Below are positions 1 to 6,678 of a stretch of DNA of 8,899 nucleotides, piece by piece. Below the pieces are notes generated by a model. That model was not told the origin of the DNA. It saw only the letters and a list, made by a program, of their open reading frames with translations, and made no database searches. A program made the translations under genes and the position numbers. This stretch comes from Acidobacteriaceae bacterium (GTDB lineage: Bacteria > Acidobacteriota > Vicinamibacteria > Vicinamibacterales > CAVVIG01): contig JAISPN010000317.1 in the NCBI GenBank assembly GCA_031274845.1, forward strand, positions 1 through 8,899. Direction: 5' to 3'. How positions within the stretch are numbered: the stretch's first letter is position 1; each line of letters opens with the position of its first letter.

Positions 1-915
1 CTCATCACCTACACGCCCAAAAATCAGAAGAACGACGGGTTGTGGCGCGCGGTCGACGTCAAGGTGCCAGACGGTTTTCGCGCACGGACGCGCAACGGGT
101 ACTTTGCGCCGGCGCCGGCGCCGATTCGTCCGACGATTGAATTTACCGTCATGGACGACGCGCACCGCTACATCGAGGTGACCAAAGACGATTTCGACGT
201 GTACGAAGACGACACGATCCAGACAGTGGATACTTTTCAGGAAGCGGTCGATCCGGTGTCGATCGTGCTGGCGATCGACGAGAGCGGCAGCATGAAGCTG
301 AGCACGGAGCTGGTGAAGCAGACCGCCAAAGACTTCGTGCGCGCCGTTCGTCCGGAAGACAGTCTGGCGCTCATCACCTTTGCGGACAAGCCAAAGTTCG
401 CGCACGTACTTTCACTGAATCGCCAGTGGTCGCTCGAGGCGATTGATGGGTACGCGCCACGCGGCGGGACCGCGCTCTACGATGCGATCTGGAATTCGCT
501 TCAGCACCTCAAAGGCGTGCCGGGCCGTCATGCGGTCGTGGTGCTCACCGATGGACGCGACGAAGATAATCCGGGGACCGCGCCGGGGAGCACGCACACG
601 CTTGAGGAGGTGCTCGCTCTTGAGAAGCAAGCGGGCGCCACGATTTTCGTCGTGGGACTTGGCGCCAAGGTTGACAAGGCGGTGATCGAAAAACTGGCCG
701 TGGAATCGGGCGGACAGACCTATTACGCCTCCGATGCGTCGGCGCTTGGCGACCAGTTCCATCAGGTGGTGGAAGATTTACGACGCCGGTACGTCTTGAG
801 CTACGTTTCGTCGAACTCGACGCACGACGGCGCATGGCGCACGCTCGACATTCGTCCTCGCCTGCCGGGGTATGTCGTGTTGAGCGGTGGCGGCTATTTC
901 TCGCCCGAGGAGTAG
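1..915 (+). CDS. Tandem VWFA-related domain protein, 5' end outside the window
   Basis: The frame is open from base 1, so the gene starts upstream; the TTG at 40 is not a convincing start. About 304 residues are visible. Residues 1-37 are the tail of a first VWA-type domain (Y-T-P-K-N...D-G-L-W-R, then R-N-G-Y-F). An APAPAP linker follows, then a complete second domain. That domain has a beta-rich entry segment with 'DFDVYEDD', the MIDAS motif DESGS (D93, S95, S97), T157 in 'GGTALYD' and D184 in 'LTDGRDED'. Its end (264-302: Y-V-S-S-N...D-G-A-W-R, G-G-Y-F) repeats the end of the first. VWA domains with an intact MIDAS bind a divalent metal and protein ligands. Family members are usually exported, but the signal region is not visible here. 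The partner and exact role are unknown. The stop TAG lies 8 bases from the convergent HAD gene. Family assignment is fairly sure; function is not. Confidence 0.88.
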   Translation, partial: LITYTPKNQKNDGLWRAVDVKVPDGFRARTRNGYFAPAPAPIRPTIEFTVMDDAHRYIEVTKDDFDVYEDDTIQTVDTFQEAVDPVSIVLAIDESGSMKLSTELVKQTAKDFVRAVRPEDSLALITFADKPKFAHVLSLNRQWSLEAIDGYAPRGGTALYDAIWNSLQHLKGVPGRHAVVVLTDGRDEDNPGTAPGSTHTLEEVLALEKQAGATIFVVGLGAKVDKAVIEKLAVESGGQTYYASDASALGDQFHQVVEDLRRRYVLSYVSSNSTHDGAWRTLDIRPRLPGYVVLSGGGYFSPEE

Positions 916-923
916 GCGCGTGG

Positions 924-1640
924 TCAGCTCGGCCGTTTTCGCTTCAGTCCAAGCCGCTCCTTGAGACGATCGACAAGGCTGCTGGGTTCAGCGTCCTGAC
1001 GGCTAAGGCTTTTCAGGATGTCGAGCACCTCGGCGATCGATCCGACCGTCCCGATCCCAAGCTGACGTGTGCTGCCGGGCATCGAGTCTCTGTCGCCGCG
1101 CCAGACGAGAATCGGCCGCGCGATGGAATCGACGGCGACGTCGAGACAGTTTTCCGGACGATCGTCAACGAGCACATCGAGCGCGAGCGCGGAGGCAATC
1201 TTGCCGCGCGATCCATGGACCACGAACACCGACGGCGTGTCGTATCCCTTCGACTTCAGCCAGCGATAGCTCTGCGCTTGCGCCGTATCGCCTTTCGTCT
1301 CCGGACGGCTGGTGAGAAAGATCAACTCCCACCGGCGTTCCTGCACGAGTTGATACAGCTGCGCGAGCGCGCCCGGCTCGATCTCGTCGAGCGTTTCCCA
1401 GAAGTTTGTGCGTTCTCCAACCGCTTTCCACATCGCCCGTTGTTGACGCGACGACAACGACCCGATCGACACGCGAGGTGTGTCGTCTGACGTGGCAGCC
1501 GTCTGTTCCTCAGCGCTCTCCGGCGAGGCCGACCATGGCACGCTTGCCGGATCGATGCCGGGAAACAACAGCCGGACCTCGCGCGCGAGCGCGCTGTGCA
1601 TGTCCGCCACAGTGCCATCGAGATCGAACCCTAGACGCAT
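924..1640 (-). CDS. HAD-superfamily phosphohydrolase (5'-nucleotidase-like)
   Basis: The protein has 238 residues and all four HAD motifs. Motif I is FDLDGTVAD (nucleophile D6, acid/base D8), motif II is FLTSRP (T110/S111), motif III is the lysine in SRGKI (K147), and motif IV is LVDDRPENC (D159/D160). The layout resembles small cytosolic 5'(3')-deoxyribonucleotidase-like HADs and other uncharacterised HAD phosphatases. Residues 11-100 form a helical cap with a Ser/Thr/Ala-rich, low-complexity stretch (about 37-65). The C-terminus is basic (KERLGLKRKRPS). A phosphomonoesterase role is likely from family knowledge; the substrate cannot be read from sequence. The ATG at 1640 sits directly before motif I, as is typical, with a weak GAAGAG about 6 bases upstream. 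It is transcribed towards the VWA gene and away from the membrane-protein gene. Confidence 0.85.
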   Translation of the reverse strand: MRLGFDLDGTVADMHSALAREVRLLFPGIDPASVPWSASPESAEEQTAATSDDTPRVSIGSLSSRQQRAMWKAVGERTNFWETLDEIEPGALAQLYQLVQERRWELIFLTSRPETKGDTAQAQSYRWLKSKGYDTPSVFVVHGSRGKIASALALDVLVDDRPENCLDVAVDSIARPILVWRGDRDSMPGSTRQLGIGTVGSIAEVLDILKSLSRQDAEPSSLVDRLKERLGLKRKRPS

Positions 1641-1669
1641 CGGAGTCTCTTCAAGTCTACCCGGATGAT

Positions 1670-1697
1670 GTTATCGCCCATGTGCGATGAGCGACAA
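1670..1697 (-). promoter_or_regulatory. Possible promoter of the HAD gene
   Basis: On the minus strand, TTGTCG (1692-1697) is followed after 16 bases by GATAAC (1670-1675). Each matches four of six sigma-70 consensus bases. The predicted start would give a leader of about 20 bases before the ATG at 1640. It rests only on base matching in a GC-rich genome and could be chance. Confidence 0.22.
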
Positions 1698-1709
1698 TCA
1701 CGTGGTCTC

Positions 1710-2840
1710 ATGTCGACAGCACACTGGCTGCGTGCCGCGCTCATCTTGCCCTCGCTCTTCATCGTCGACAAGCTGCTTGGCTGGCCTCTCACATTGATCT
1801 ACGCGGCGGGTGTCGTGCTTGCGGTCGAATACGTAGAACGTGTGCCGGTCCCGCGATCGGCCCGAGCGCAGCTTGCGGCGGCCGTCCTGACGGCGGCAGT
1901 CGTTGTCGTGTTGTTCGCGGCAGTGTACCCGCTGGCGAACGTCCATGTGCCGTTTCGCGGGAGTGACGATGACGATGCGCTGAATGCCGGCGTGAGGGCG
2001 CTCTTGGCCGGCCGATCGCCATATCTGGAGCGCACGTATCTTGGAAGCGTCCTGCACCAGTTACCGGGTGAGTTCGTGCTTGCGGCACCGTTTGTCGTCA
2101 TGGGGACGAGCGCGCTACAGAATCTGGCGTGGCTGGCGCTGTTTTTCCTTGCCGTCCGCGAGGAACGCGGCACGGCACACGCGTTGCGGCTGGCGTGGGT
2201 GGCGCTGCTCTTCAGTCCGGTGGTGGTGCAGCAAGTGGTCACGGGCACCGGGCACATGGCCAACGCGATCTCCGTGACGCTGGGTCTCTGGTGGCTCACG
2301 CGCGCCAGTGGACGCTGGCGCGTGGCCGCCGCCATCGCGTGGGGAATTGCGTTGGCATCGCGCGCGAATTTTTTGTGGACCGTCCCGCTCGCGTTCGCGT
2401 GGCTCGCGCGGCGCGACGGCTGGTGGACAGCCGTGAAGACGTTGATGATCACATGCGGGACGGCGGCGGTCATCACGCTCCCCTTCTATCTCGCGGCTCC
2501 GGATCAGTTCGGACCGCTCGAAGCGGCGAACCGGATTACGCGGTTCAACGAGACGTGGCCTCACGCGGGCGACGGCCTGCTGGCGTTGATGACGTTGCTG
2601 GCGGTGGCGCTGATGTTTCGGCGCGTGGATCGATCCCGTCTCTTCCTTGACGCCGCGCTCGTTCAGGCATTCCCGGTCGCTGGCGGCGCGTTGCTCGGAT
2701 TGCTTCAGTGGGGGTATCTCGATGTCGGGTACACGAGCTACTTCACGTTTGCCGCGTGGTTTGCGTTGATGGGGATCACGCTGTCCGCTAAAACGGAAGA
2801 CCTCGCACGGGAACGCCAAACAGCGTTCCGGGATCGTTGA
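1710..2840 (+). CDS. Polytopic membrane protein, GT-C / GT87-like glycosyltransferase candidate
   Basis: The protein has 376 residues from the ATG at 1710 and is dominated by hydrophobic segments (roughly 8-40, 54-75, 120-160 and several more to about 360), with a short charged C-terminus. After the early membrane segments comes an acidic loop, GSDDDDALNAGVRALLAGRSPY (84-105), followed by 'LHQLPGEFVLAAPF'. This pattern, an acidic first extracytoplasmic loop with 'aGxxPY' and then a Leu-Pro-rich segment, is typical of GT-C-fold enzymes of the DUF2029/GT87 kind. Those transfer sugars from polyprenyl-phosphate donors at the membrane. Donor and acceptor are unknown. In-frame ATGs at 1665, 1668 and 1680 would add up to 15 polar residues. 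I prefer 1710 because the membrane segment starts soon after, though no good ribosome site supports any choice. The 3' end overlaps the convergent membrane-protein gene by 53 bases. Confidence 0.75.
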   Translation: MSTAHWLRAALILPSLFIVDKLLGWPLTLIYAAGVVLAVEYVERVPVPRSARAQLAAAVLTAAVVVVLFAAVYPLANVHVPFRGSDDDDALNAGVRALLAGRSPYLERTYLGSVLHQLPGEFVLAAPFVVMGTSALQNLAWLALFFLAVREERGTAHALRLAWVALLFSPVVVQQVVTGTGHMANAISVTLGLWWLTRASGRWRVAAAIAWGIALASRANFLWTVPLAFAWLARRDGWWTAVKTLMITCGTAAVITLPFYLAAPDQFGPLEAANRITRFNETWPHAGDGLLALMTLLAVALMFRRVDRSRLFLDAALVQAFPVAGGALLGLLQWGYLDVGYTSYFTFAAWFALMGITLSAKTEDLARERQTAFRDR

Positions 2841-4233
2841 CGAACTCGACAAACGGCCGTGCTTGCTGGAATGCGGGTTGATCGTATTCCCACTCGTACT
2901 GTTGCCAGGCAGTGATGCGATAGCCGGCGTCATGGAGCGCGCGCAGCGATTCGACATCGGTGATGCGCTGCGAGACCGCCACCCGGTTGTCGCCGCGGCG
3001 CTCGATGCCCAACGGTTCGTCGAAGGTCCACCCCGGACGTCCGACGACGGGCGGCATGATCTGCTCCATGAACAACACCGGTCGCGGATCGTTCGAGTCT
3101 GGCAGCGTTTCTCGATTGGCCGCCTCACGCAACCACAACTTGAAGCGGCGATCGTTGACGTCGCGTACCGTGAATCCGCTGGTGATCATCACTCCGCGCG
3201 GCTGTGTGCCGCCGCGTGAGCCGTTGACTTCGAGCGCCACGACATGAAAGGAGAGCAAGACGAGCGCGGCGGTGATCATCGCGCCACGCCCGGCGTAGCG
3301 ATCGAGAACGAGGATACAGCTCAGAATCACCGGCATCAGGTACTCCGGTTCACCCGGCAGCAGCATGAAGAAGGCGAGCCAGACGAGCGTATTCGTCGCG
3401 TGAAACGCGACGAACGGCCGTTCACGCTGCGAACACACGCATTGACGCGCGTGCCACAAGATCGCGGCCGTGAGACACGCGAGCACGAGCGTCTGTCCGA
3501 TGCCGAACATCCGCATGCCATTCAGCACACCGTTTGCGATTGTTGTGACCGGCGCGATGGCGAAGTTGGTCCCGAGACGAAGCGACGGCCAGAATGCCGC
3601 GGTGCCGACAAGCACGGCGACGGCGCTCATCCCGCTTGCGATCCACCACGGATGATACTTGCGCCCGGCACTGTGAAATGAAGGGTCGACGAGCACCCAG
3701 ACGACCGTTGGAACAATCCACAATCCGCTCGATGGCCGGAATCCGCACGCGACGCCAATCAGCACGGCGCTCAGGACGTAGCGCTTCTCTGTAAGCGCCA
3801 CATACGAGCCGGTGAGAAGCGCGATGGCCGGGATGTAGTCCATCGTGGAGGTCGCGTTCTTCACGACAACGGGGAGAAACAGAAACGTGATTGTCGTGAC
3901 GGCGGCGTGACGAAGTTCGCCGCGCGCCGCGAGGCGGAATAACAGCCAGAGCAGCAGAAGGCCCCAGAGCGCGGTGTAGATGTTGGAGGCGAGCCAGCCT
4001 CCCATGTGCACGAAAGGAGTGACGCTCAACTCGTAGAGCGGAAACCCGGTGCTGCGCGAGCGCAGGTATGTGCCGGACTCCCAGATTTGCCGGGCGCGCT
4101 CACCCACCAGCCAGGCGTCCACATCGCTGCCGTACCCGAGAGGAACAAGCAGCGCGGCGACTCCTGTCCAGACGAGCGCGATCGTCATCAGGACACGTGT
4201 GGAGAGTGCTTCTGCGACTGTTGGCGTGCGCAT
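2788..4233 (-). CDS. Polytopic membrane protein, GT-C-type glycosyltransferase candidate
   Basis: The protein has 481 residues from the ATG at 4233. The first membrane helix is at about 14-34, and immediately after it is an acidic loop, GYGSDVDAWLVGERARQIW (33-51; D37 and D39), then 'SGTYLRSRSTGFPLYE'. Further hydrophobic helices run to about residue 335. The last 145 residues are soluble and hydrophilic. An Asp pair in the first extracytoplasmic loop, followed by a G-x-Y-x-x-S-R-x-x-G-x-P motif, is the hallmark of GT-C lipid-linked-sugar transferases of the PMT/ARNT type. Substrate and acceptor are unknown. The frame is open up to 4380, but the extra 49 residues are low quality and would cover the intergenic region. 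An ATG at 4281 is another possible start. A minus-strand TATAAT lies 13 bases before the chosen ATG. The gene diverges from the lasso operon and overlaps the gene at 1710-2840 at its end. Confidence 0.78.
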   Translation of the reverse strand: MRTPTVAEALSTRVLMTIALVWTGVAALLVPLGYGSDVDAWLVGERARQIWESGTYLRSRSTGFPLYELSVTPFVHMGGWLASNIYTALWGLLLLWLLFRLAARGELRHAAVTTITFLFLPVVVKNATSTMDYIPAIALLTGSYVALTEKRYVLSAVLIGVACGFRPSSGLWIVPTVVWVLVDPSFHSAGRKYHPWWIASGMSAVAVLVGTAAFWPSLRLGTNFAIAPVTTIANGVLNGMRMFGIGQTLVLACLTAAILWHARQCVCSQRERPFVAFHATNTLVWLAFFMLLPGEPEYLMPVILSCILVLDRYAGRGAMITAALVLLSFHVVALEVNGSRGGTQPRGVMITSGFTVRDVNDRRFKLWLREAANRETLPDSNDPRPVLFMEQIMPPVVGRPGWTFDEPLGIERRGDNRVAVSQRITDVESLRALHDAGYRITAWQQYEWEYDQPAFQQARPFVEFVNDPGTLFGVPVRGLPF

Positions 4234-4246
4234 GCGAGCCGTCGAA

Positions 4247-4252
4247 ATTATA
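4247..4252 (-). promoter_or_regulatory. Perfect TATAAT -10 box close to the 4233 start
   Basis: The minus strand reads TATAAT here, an exact sigma-70 -10 consensus, 13 bases before the ATG at 4233. No TTGACA-like -35 is visible at the usual spacing. Transcription starting about 7 bases downstream would leave only a 5-6 base leader, so the mRNA would be nearly leaderless. An exact hexamer in a GC-rich intergenic region is suggestive, not proof. Confidence 0.4.
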
Positions 4253-4344
4253 GGTGGAGGGCTCGTTGCGGGATGCCGCATCAGTTTTCGTATCAGAAGA
4301 GCCACAGCAGTGTTCTTAAAGGCTGATGAGAGGCGTTTATGGTC

Positions 4345-4372
4345 TTGACGCCCCTCGCAGTGCCCTCTTAAT
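4345..4372 (+). promoter_or_regulatory. Candidate promoter of the lasso-peptide operon
   Basis: TTGACG (4345-4350, five of six matches to the -35 consensus) is followed after 16 bases by CTTAAT (4367-4372, four of six to the -10 consensus). Transcription would start near 4379 and leave a leader of about 17 bases. That leader contains GCGAGG (4384-4389 region), a plausible ribosome site before the proposed ATT start at 4396. The parts fit together, but none is individually strong. The TAA at 4369-4371 closes the operon's reading frame upstream, inside this element. Confidence 0.35.
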
Positions 4373-4395
4373 CTCAACATCGGCGAGGTTTCGCA

Positions 4396-4653
4396 ATTAC
4401 TTCATTTAAAGCTCCTGACAACATCATCGCGCGGCAGCTTGGCGATTCGGCGGTGCTCATCAAGATGAAGACCAGCCGTATTTACGAGTTGAACGGCACG
4501 GGTGCGCGTATTTGGGAGTTGCTCCGGAAGGGCGTGACCTCCGAAGCGGCTGTTGAGGCGCTGGTCGCCGAGTTCCAGATCGATCCGGGTCAGGCAACAC
4601 AGGCGGTCGATGAGCTCATCCGCGTCCTCGAAGCCGAAGGGTTAATCGAGTGA
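4396..4653 (+). CDS. PqqD-like RRE protein of lasso-peptide biosynthesis (B1)
   Basis: This is a small PqqD-fold protein. In lasso systems B1 is the RiPP recognition element that binds the precursor leader and hands it to the B2 peptidase and the cyclase. The diagnostic pattern is complete: 'APDNIIARQLGDSAVLIKMKTSRIYELNGTGARIWELL' in outline, with key elements A-P-D, the G-D-x-A-V-L strand, Y-E-L-N and G-A-R-I-W-E-L-L. The C-terminal helices follow (T-S-E-A-A-V-E-A-L, L-I-R-V-L-E-A-E-G-L-I). The first canonical start is GTG at 4453 (66 residues), which would cut away the first conserved strand. Upstream to the TAA at 4369 there is no in-frame ATG, GTG or TTG. ATT at 4396, preceded by GCGAGG, gives 85 residues, normal for the family, and is the proposed start. 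The stop overlaps the cyclase start (GTGA), implying coupled translation. Confidence 0.85.
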   Translation: MTSFKAPDNIIARQLGDSAVLIKMKTSRIYELNGTGARIWELLRKGVTSEAAVEALVAEFQIDPGQATQAVDELIRVLEAEGLIE

Positions 4654-6473
4654 GCGCGAACGCGGCGGTGCGTGTGCGTGTGGACGAAGCGTGGCTCGTC
4701 GAAGCGCCGTCGCGTACGGGATGGTCGTCGCACGACGGCGTTCCGTCGCTGACGATCGCGGCCGTGCCCGGAATCACGCTGGCGCTCTCCGGCGTGATCT
4801 TCGATCTCGAGAAGCTGGCCGCGCGGCTCGGCGCTCCGGCGTCGGCGAGTGCCGATCCGGCCGCGCTCGCGCTTCGAGCCTACACGACGCTTGGCGACGA
4901 GTGGGTCAACGCGCTGCGCGGTTATTACTCGATCGTCGTTGACGACAGACACCAACAGCGCGTCGTGGCCGTGCGCGATGCGATGGGGTTGCAGCCGCTG
5001 TTCTACGCGAAGGCTGGCGAGACGCTGCTCTTTTCGTGGTCGACCGACGCGCTCGTCGCGCATCCGGCGGTGTCGGGCGAACTCGATCGCGTCATGCTGG
5101 CCGAGCACCTGTTGCACCGCTGGTCAGATCCTTCAGACACCTACATCAAAGCGGTCAAGCGGTTGCCTGCGGGCTACGTGCTCACTTCGGATGCCAGCGG
5201 TATTCGTCTGCGCCGCTACTGGGACCCGGCGCACAAGCGTCCGGTGAACTGGCTGCGCGAAGACGAACTGCCGCTCTTCGGGCAGGCGCTCGACGAAGCG
5301 GTGGCGCGGTGTCTCGGACGGGATCAGGCGGGCATTTATCTCTCCGGCGGTTTTGATTCGATCAGCGTCGCCGCGATTGCGTGCGATACGGCGCCGAAGC
5401 GCGGGTTGCCGATGCCGCGCGCGCTGTCGCTCATCTTTCCCGATTCGGAGTGTAACGAGGAACTCGTTCAGCGCGGTGTCGCAAAGCAACTTGGCATCGA
5501 GCAGGAGTTACTTCAGTTCGCTGACGCGGTAGGTCATCGCGGTTTGATGATTCCGGATGTGGAGATGTCCGCCAGTTGGCCGATGCCAATGATGAACATC
5601 TGGAATCCCGCGTACTGGTCGCTCGCAAAGCGTGGTTACCAGCAGGGGTGCCGTGTCATCCTGACGGGCAACGGCGGCGACGAGTGGCTCGCCGTGAGCC
5701 CGTACTTGTCGGCCGACATGATTCGCCGCGGCGAGTTTGCGCAGGCGATGAAATTTATTGGCGTCATCCAGCGCTCGTACAAGATGTCGTGGCTGGAAGC
5801 GATGTACGGCGGCGTGTGGAAGTTCGGCGCGCGTCCGCTGGTCGCCATGCTGGCTGGACGCCTGTTCCCCGGCTGGTTCGAGGCGCGTCGGCGGCGCAAC
5901 ATGGTCGACGCGGTTCCGGACTGGATTGCCCCCGATCCGGCGCTCCGTCGAGAGATCGACGAACGGGCGCATCGAACGCTCGCGGCATCAAGCCCGGAGA
6001 CGGGCAGCTTCTACGAGCGCGAAATGCGGACGGCGCTGGACCATCCGTTGAACATGATGGAGGCCGAAGAGTACTTCGAGATGGGACGCCGTCTCGGTGT
6101 GCGGATTGCGCATCCGTACTGGGACACCGATCTCGTGGATGTCCTCTATCGCGTCCCGCCGCATCTGTTACTGCGTGGCGGCCGTGCCAAAGGACTCGTC
6201 CGCGATACGGTCGCGCGGCGGTTTCCGAACCTTGGCTTCGAGCGTCAGCGCAAGGTACATGCGACCAACTTTTATTGGAAGACGATGCAGGCCGAGGGCC
6301 CGAAGGCGTGGGAGTTACTCGGTGGCGCGGCCACGCTGGGTCGTCTCGGAGTGGTCGATGCGAAGCTACACGCGGCAACCATGACAAAGCTTTTTGCCGG
6401 TCAGCGACCCCAGGAAAGTTATAGGATCTGGAATACTCTGCAACTGGAAGCGTGGGCTCGGTCTCGAGCCTGA
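4650..6473 (+). CDS. Lasso-peptide cyclase, asparagine-synthetase-like (C)
   Basis: The protein has 607 residues. Residues 1-190 correspond to the N-terminal amidotransferase-like (Ntn) domain of asparagine synthetase B. It lacks the catalytic Cys at position 2 (M-S-A-N), as usual in lasso cyclases, so glutamine hydrolysis is not expected. Conserved landmarks are RGYYSIVVDD (90-99), 'AVRDAMGLQPLFY' (107-119) and 'VKRLPAGYVL' (169-178). The synthetase domain carries the ATP-pyrophosphatase loop LSGGFDS (231-237) and GNGGDEW (340-346). Such enzymes adenylate an Asp or Glu side chain of the core, and the new N-terminal amine attacks it to close the macrolactam around the threaded tail. The GTG start overlaps the B1 stop by 4 bases. 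The precursor follows after 22 bases. True asparagine synthetase is unlikely given the missing Cys and the neighbours. Confidence 0.92.
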   Translation: MSANAAVRVRVDEAWLVEAPSRTGWSSHDGVPSLTIAAVPGITLALSGVIFDLEKLAARLGAPASASADPAALALRAYTTLGDEWVNALRGYYSIVVDDRHQQRVVAVRDAMGLQPLFYAKAGETLLFSWSTDALVAHPAVSGELDRVMLAEHLLHRWSDPSDTYIKAVKRLPAGYVLTSDASGIRLRRYWDPAHKRPVNWLREDELPLFGQALDEAVARCLGRDQAGIYLSGGFDSISVAAIACDTAPKRGLPMPRALSLIFPDSECNEELVQRGVAKQLGIEQELLQFADAVGHRGLMIPDVEMSASWPMPMMNIWNPAYWSLAKRGYQQGCRVILTGNGGDEWLAVSPYLSADMIRRGEFAQAMKFIGVIQRSYKMSWLEAMYGGVWKFGARPLVAMLAGRLFPGWFEARRRRNMVDAVPDWIAPDPALRREIDERAHRTLAASSPETGSFYEREMRTALDHPLNMMEAEEYFEMGRRLGVRIAHPYWDTDLVDVLYRVPPHLLLRGGRAKGLVRDTVARRFPNLGFERQRKVHATNFYWKTMQAEGPKAWELLGGAATLGRLGVVDAKLHAATMTKLFAGQRPQESYRIWNTLQLEAWARSRA

Positions 6474-6481
6474 AACACACT

Positions 6482-6487
6482 GAGGAG
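6482..6487 (+). promoter_or_regulatory. Strong ribosome binding site of the lasso precursor
   Basis: GAGGAG lies 8 bases before the ATG at 6496. It is the best Shine-Dalgarno match in the operon; the enzyme genes have weak or overlapping starts. It fixes the precursor start at 6496 rather than the internal ATG at 6532, and fits higher synthesis of the substrate than of its enzymes. Confidence 0.75.
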
Positions 6488-6495
6488 AATCGTGT

Positions 6496-6678
6496 ATGAG
6501 CCTGAATAATCAGAATGAAACATCGAAGTCCATGAAGAAGACGTGGACGAAACCCGAATTGAAGTATGTGGGCCACGTTGGCGACGTGCTTCAGGGCGGC
6601 GGCGGCAAGTTGACCCCGTCACCGGCGGACCCGGGCGAAAGCCGCAAGCCGTCTGGTGTGGGTGGGGAAGGCAAGTAA
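6496..6678 (+). CDS. Lasso-peptide precursor (A)
   Basis: The precursor has 60 residues. Residues 13-33 look like a lasso leader: MKKTWTKPELKYVGHVGD contains W17-x-x-P20-x-L22-x-x-x-G26, matching the Y-x-x-P-x-L-x-x-x-G motif read by the B1 RRE, with Trp in place of Tyr. A run of four glycines (34-37) follows, then a Pro/Gly/Ser-rich core. D45 is the only acidic residue that gives a usual ring: a cut before G37 pairs G37 with D45 in a nine-residue ring (GKLTPSPAD), leaving the tail PGESRKPSGVGGEGK (46-60). E48 would need a Thr, Pro or Ser N-terminus. The usual Thr at -2 is absent (Gly instead). The first 12 residues are polar and extra relative to short leaders. The core and cut site are inferred; the precursor identity is well supported by leader motif, size, strong ribosome site and position between cyclase and peptidase. 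Confidence 0.88.
   Translation: MSLNNQNETSKSMKKTWTKPELKYVGHVGDVLQGGGGKLTPSPADPGESRKPSGVGGEGK

Noticed and set aside
109..122. GCGCCG direct repeat
   Set aside because: It is a short in-frame codon repeat for the Ala-Pro linker of the VWA protein, not a mobile or regulatory repeat.
834..1490. Plus-strand 218-codon open frame
   Set aside because: It is antisense to the HAD gene, which has all four catalytic motifs; its own translation is Arg-rich without a recognisable domain.
2115..3128. Long minus-strand open frame of 337 codons
   Set aside because: It is Arg/Pro/Gln-rich with no domain pattern and lies over two genes with convincing membrane helices; a GC-rich shadow frame.
4006..4348. 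Plus-strand small open frames upstream of the lasso operon
   Set aside because: They lie opposite the N-terminal coding part of the membrane-protein gene, are Arg-rich and show no leader or ribosome site.
4339..4371. Ten-codon open frame before B1 as a leader peptide or attenuator
   Set aside because: It has no clear ribosome site and no run of regulatory codons or hairpins, and it overlaps the candidate promoter; kept only as context for the B1 start problem.
4396..4653. PqqD of a pyrroloquinoline quinone cluster
   Set aside because: No PqqA, B, C or E-like gene is nearby; the adjoining cyclase, precursor and B2 peptidase indicate a lasso RRE.
4650..6473. Housekeeping asparagine synthetase B
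   Set aside because: The glutaminase Cys2 is missing and the gene lies between a PqqD-like gene and a leader-bearing small peptide; lasso cyclase fits better.
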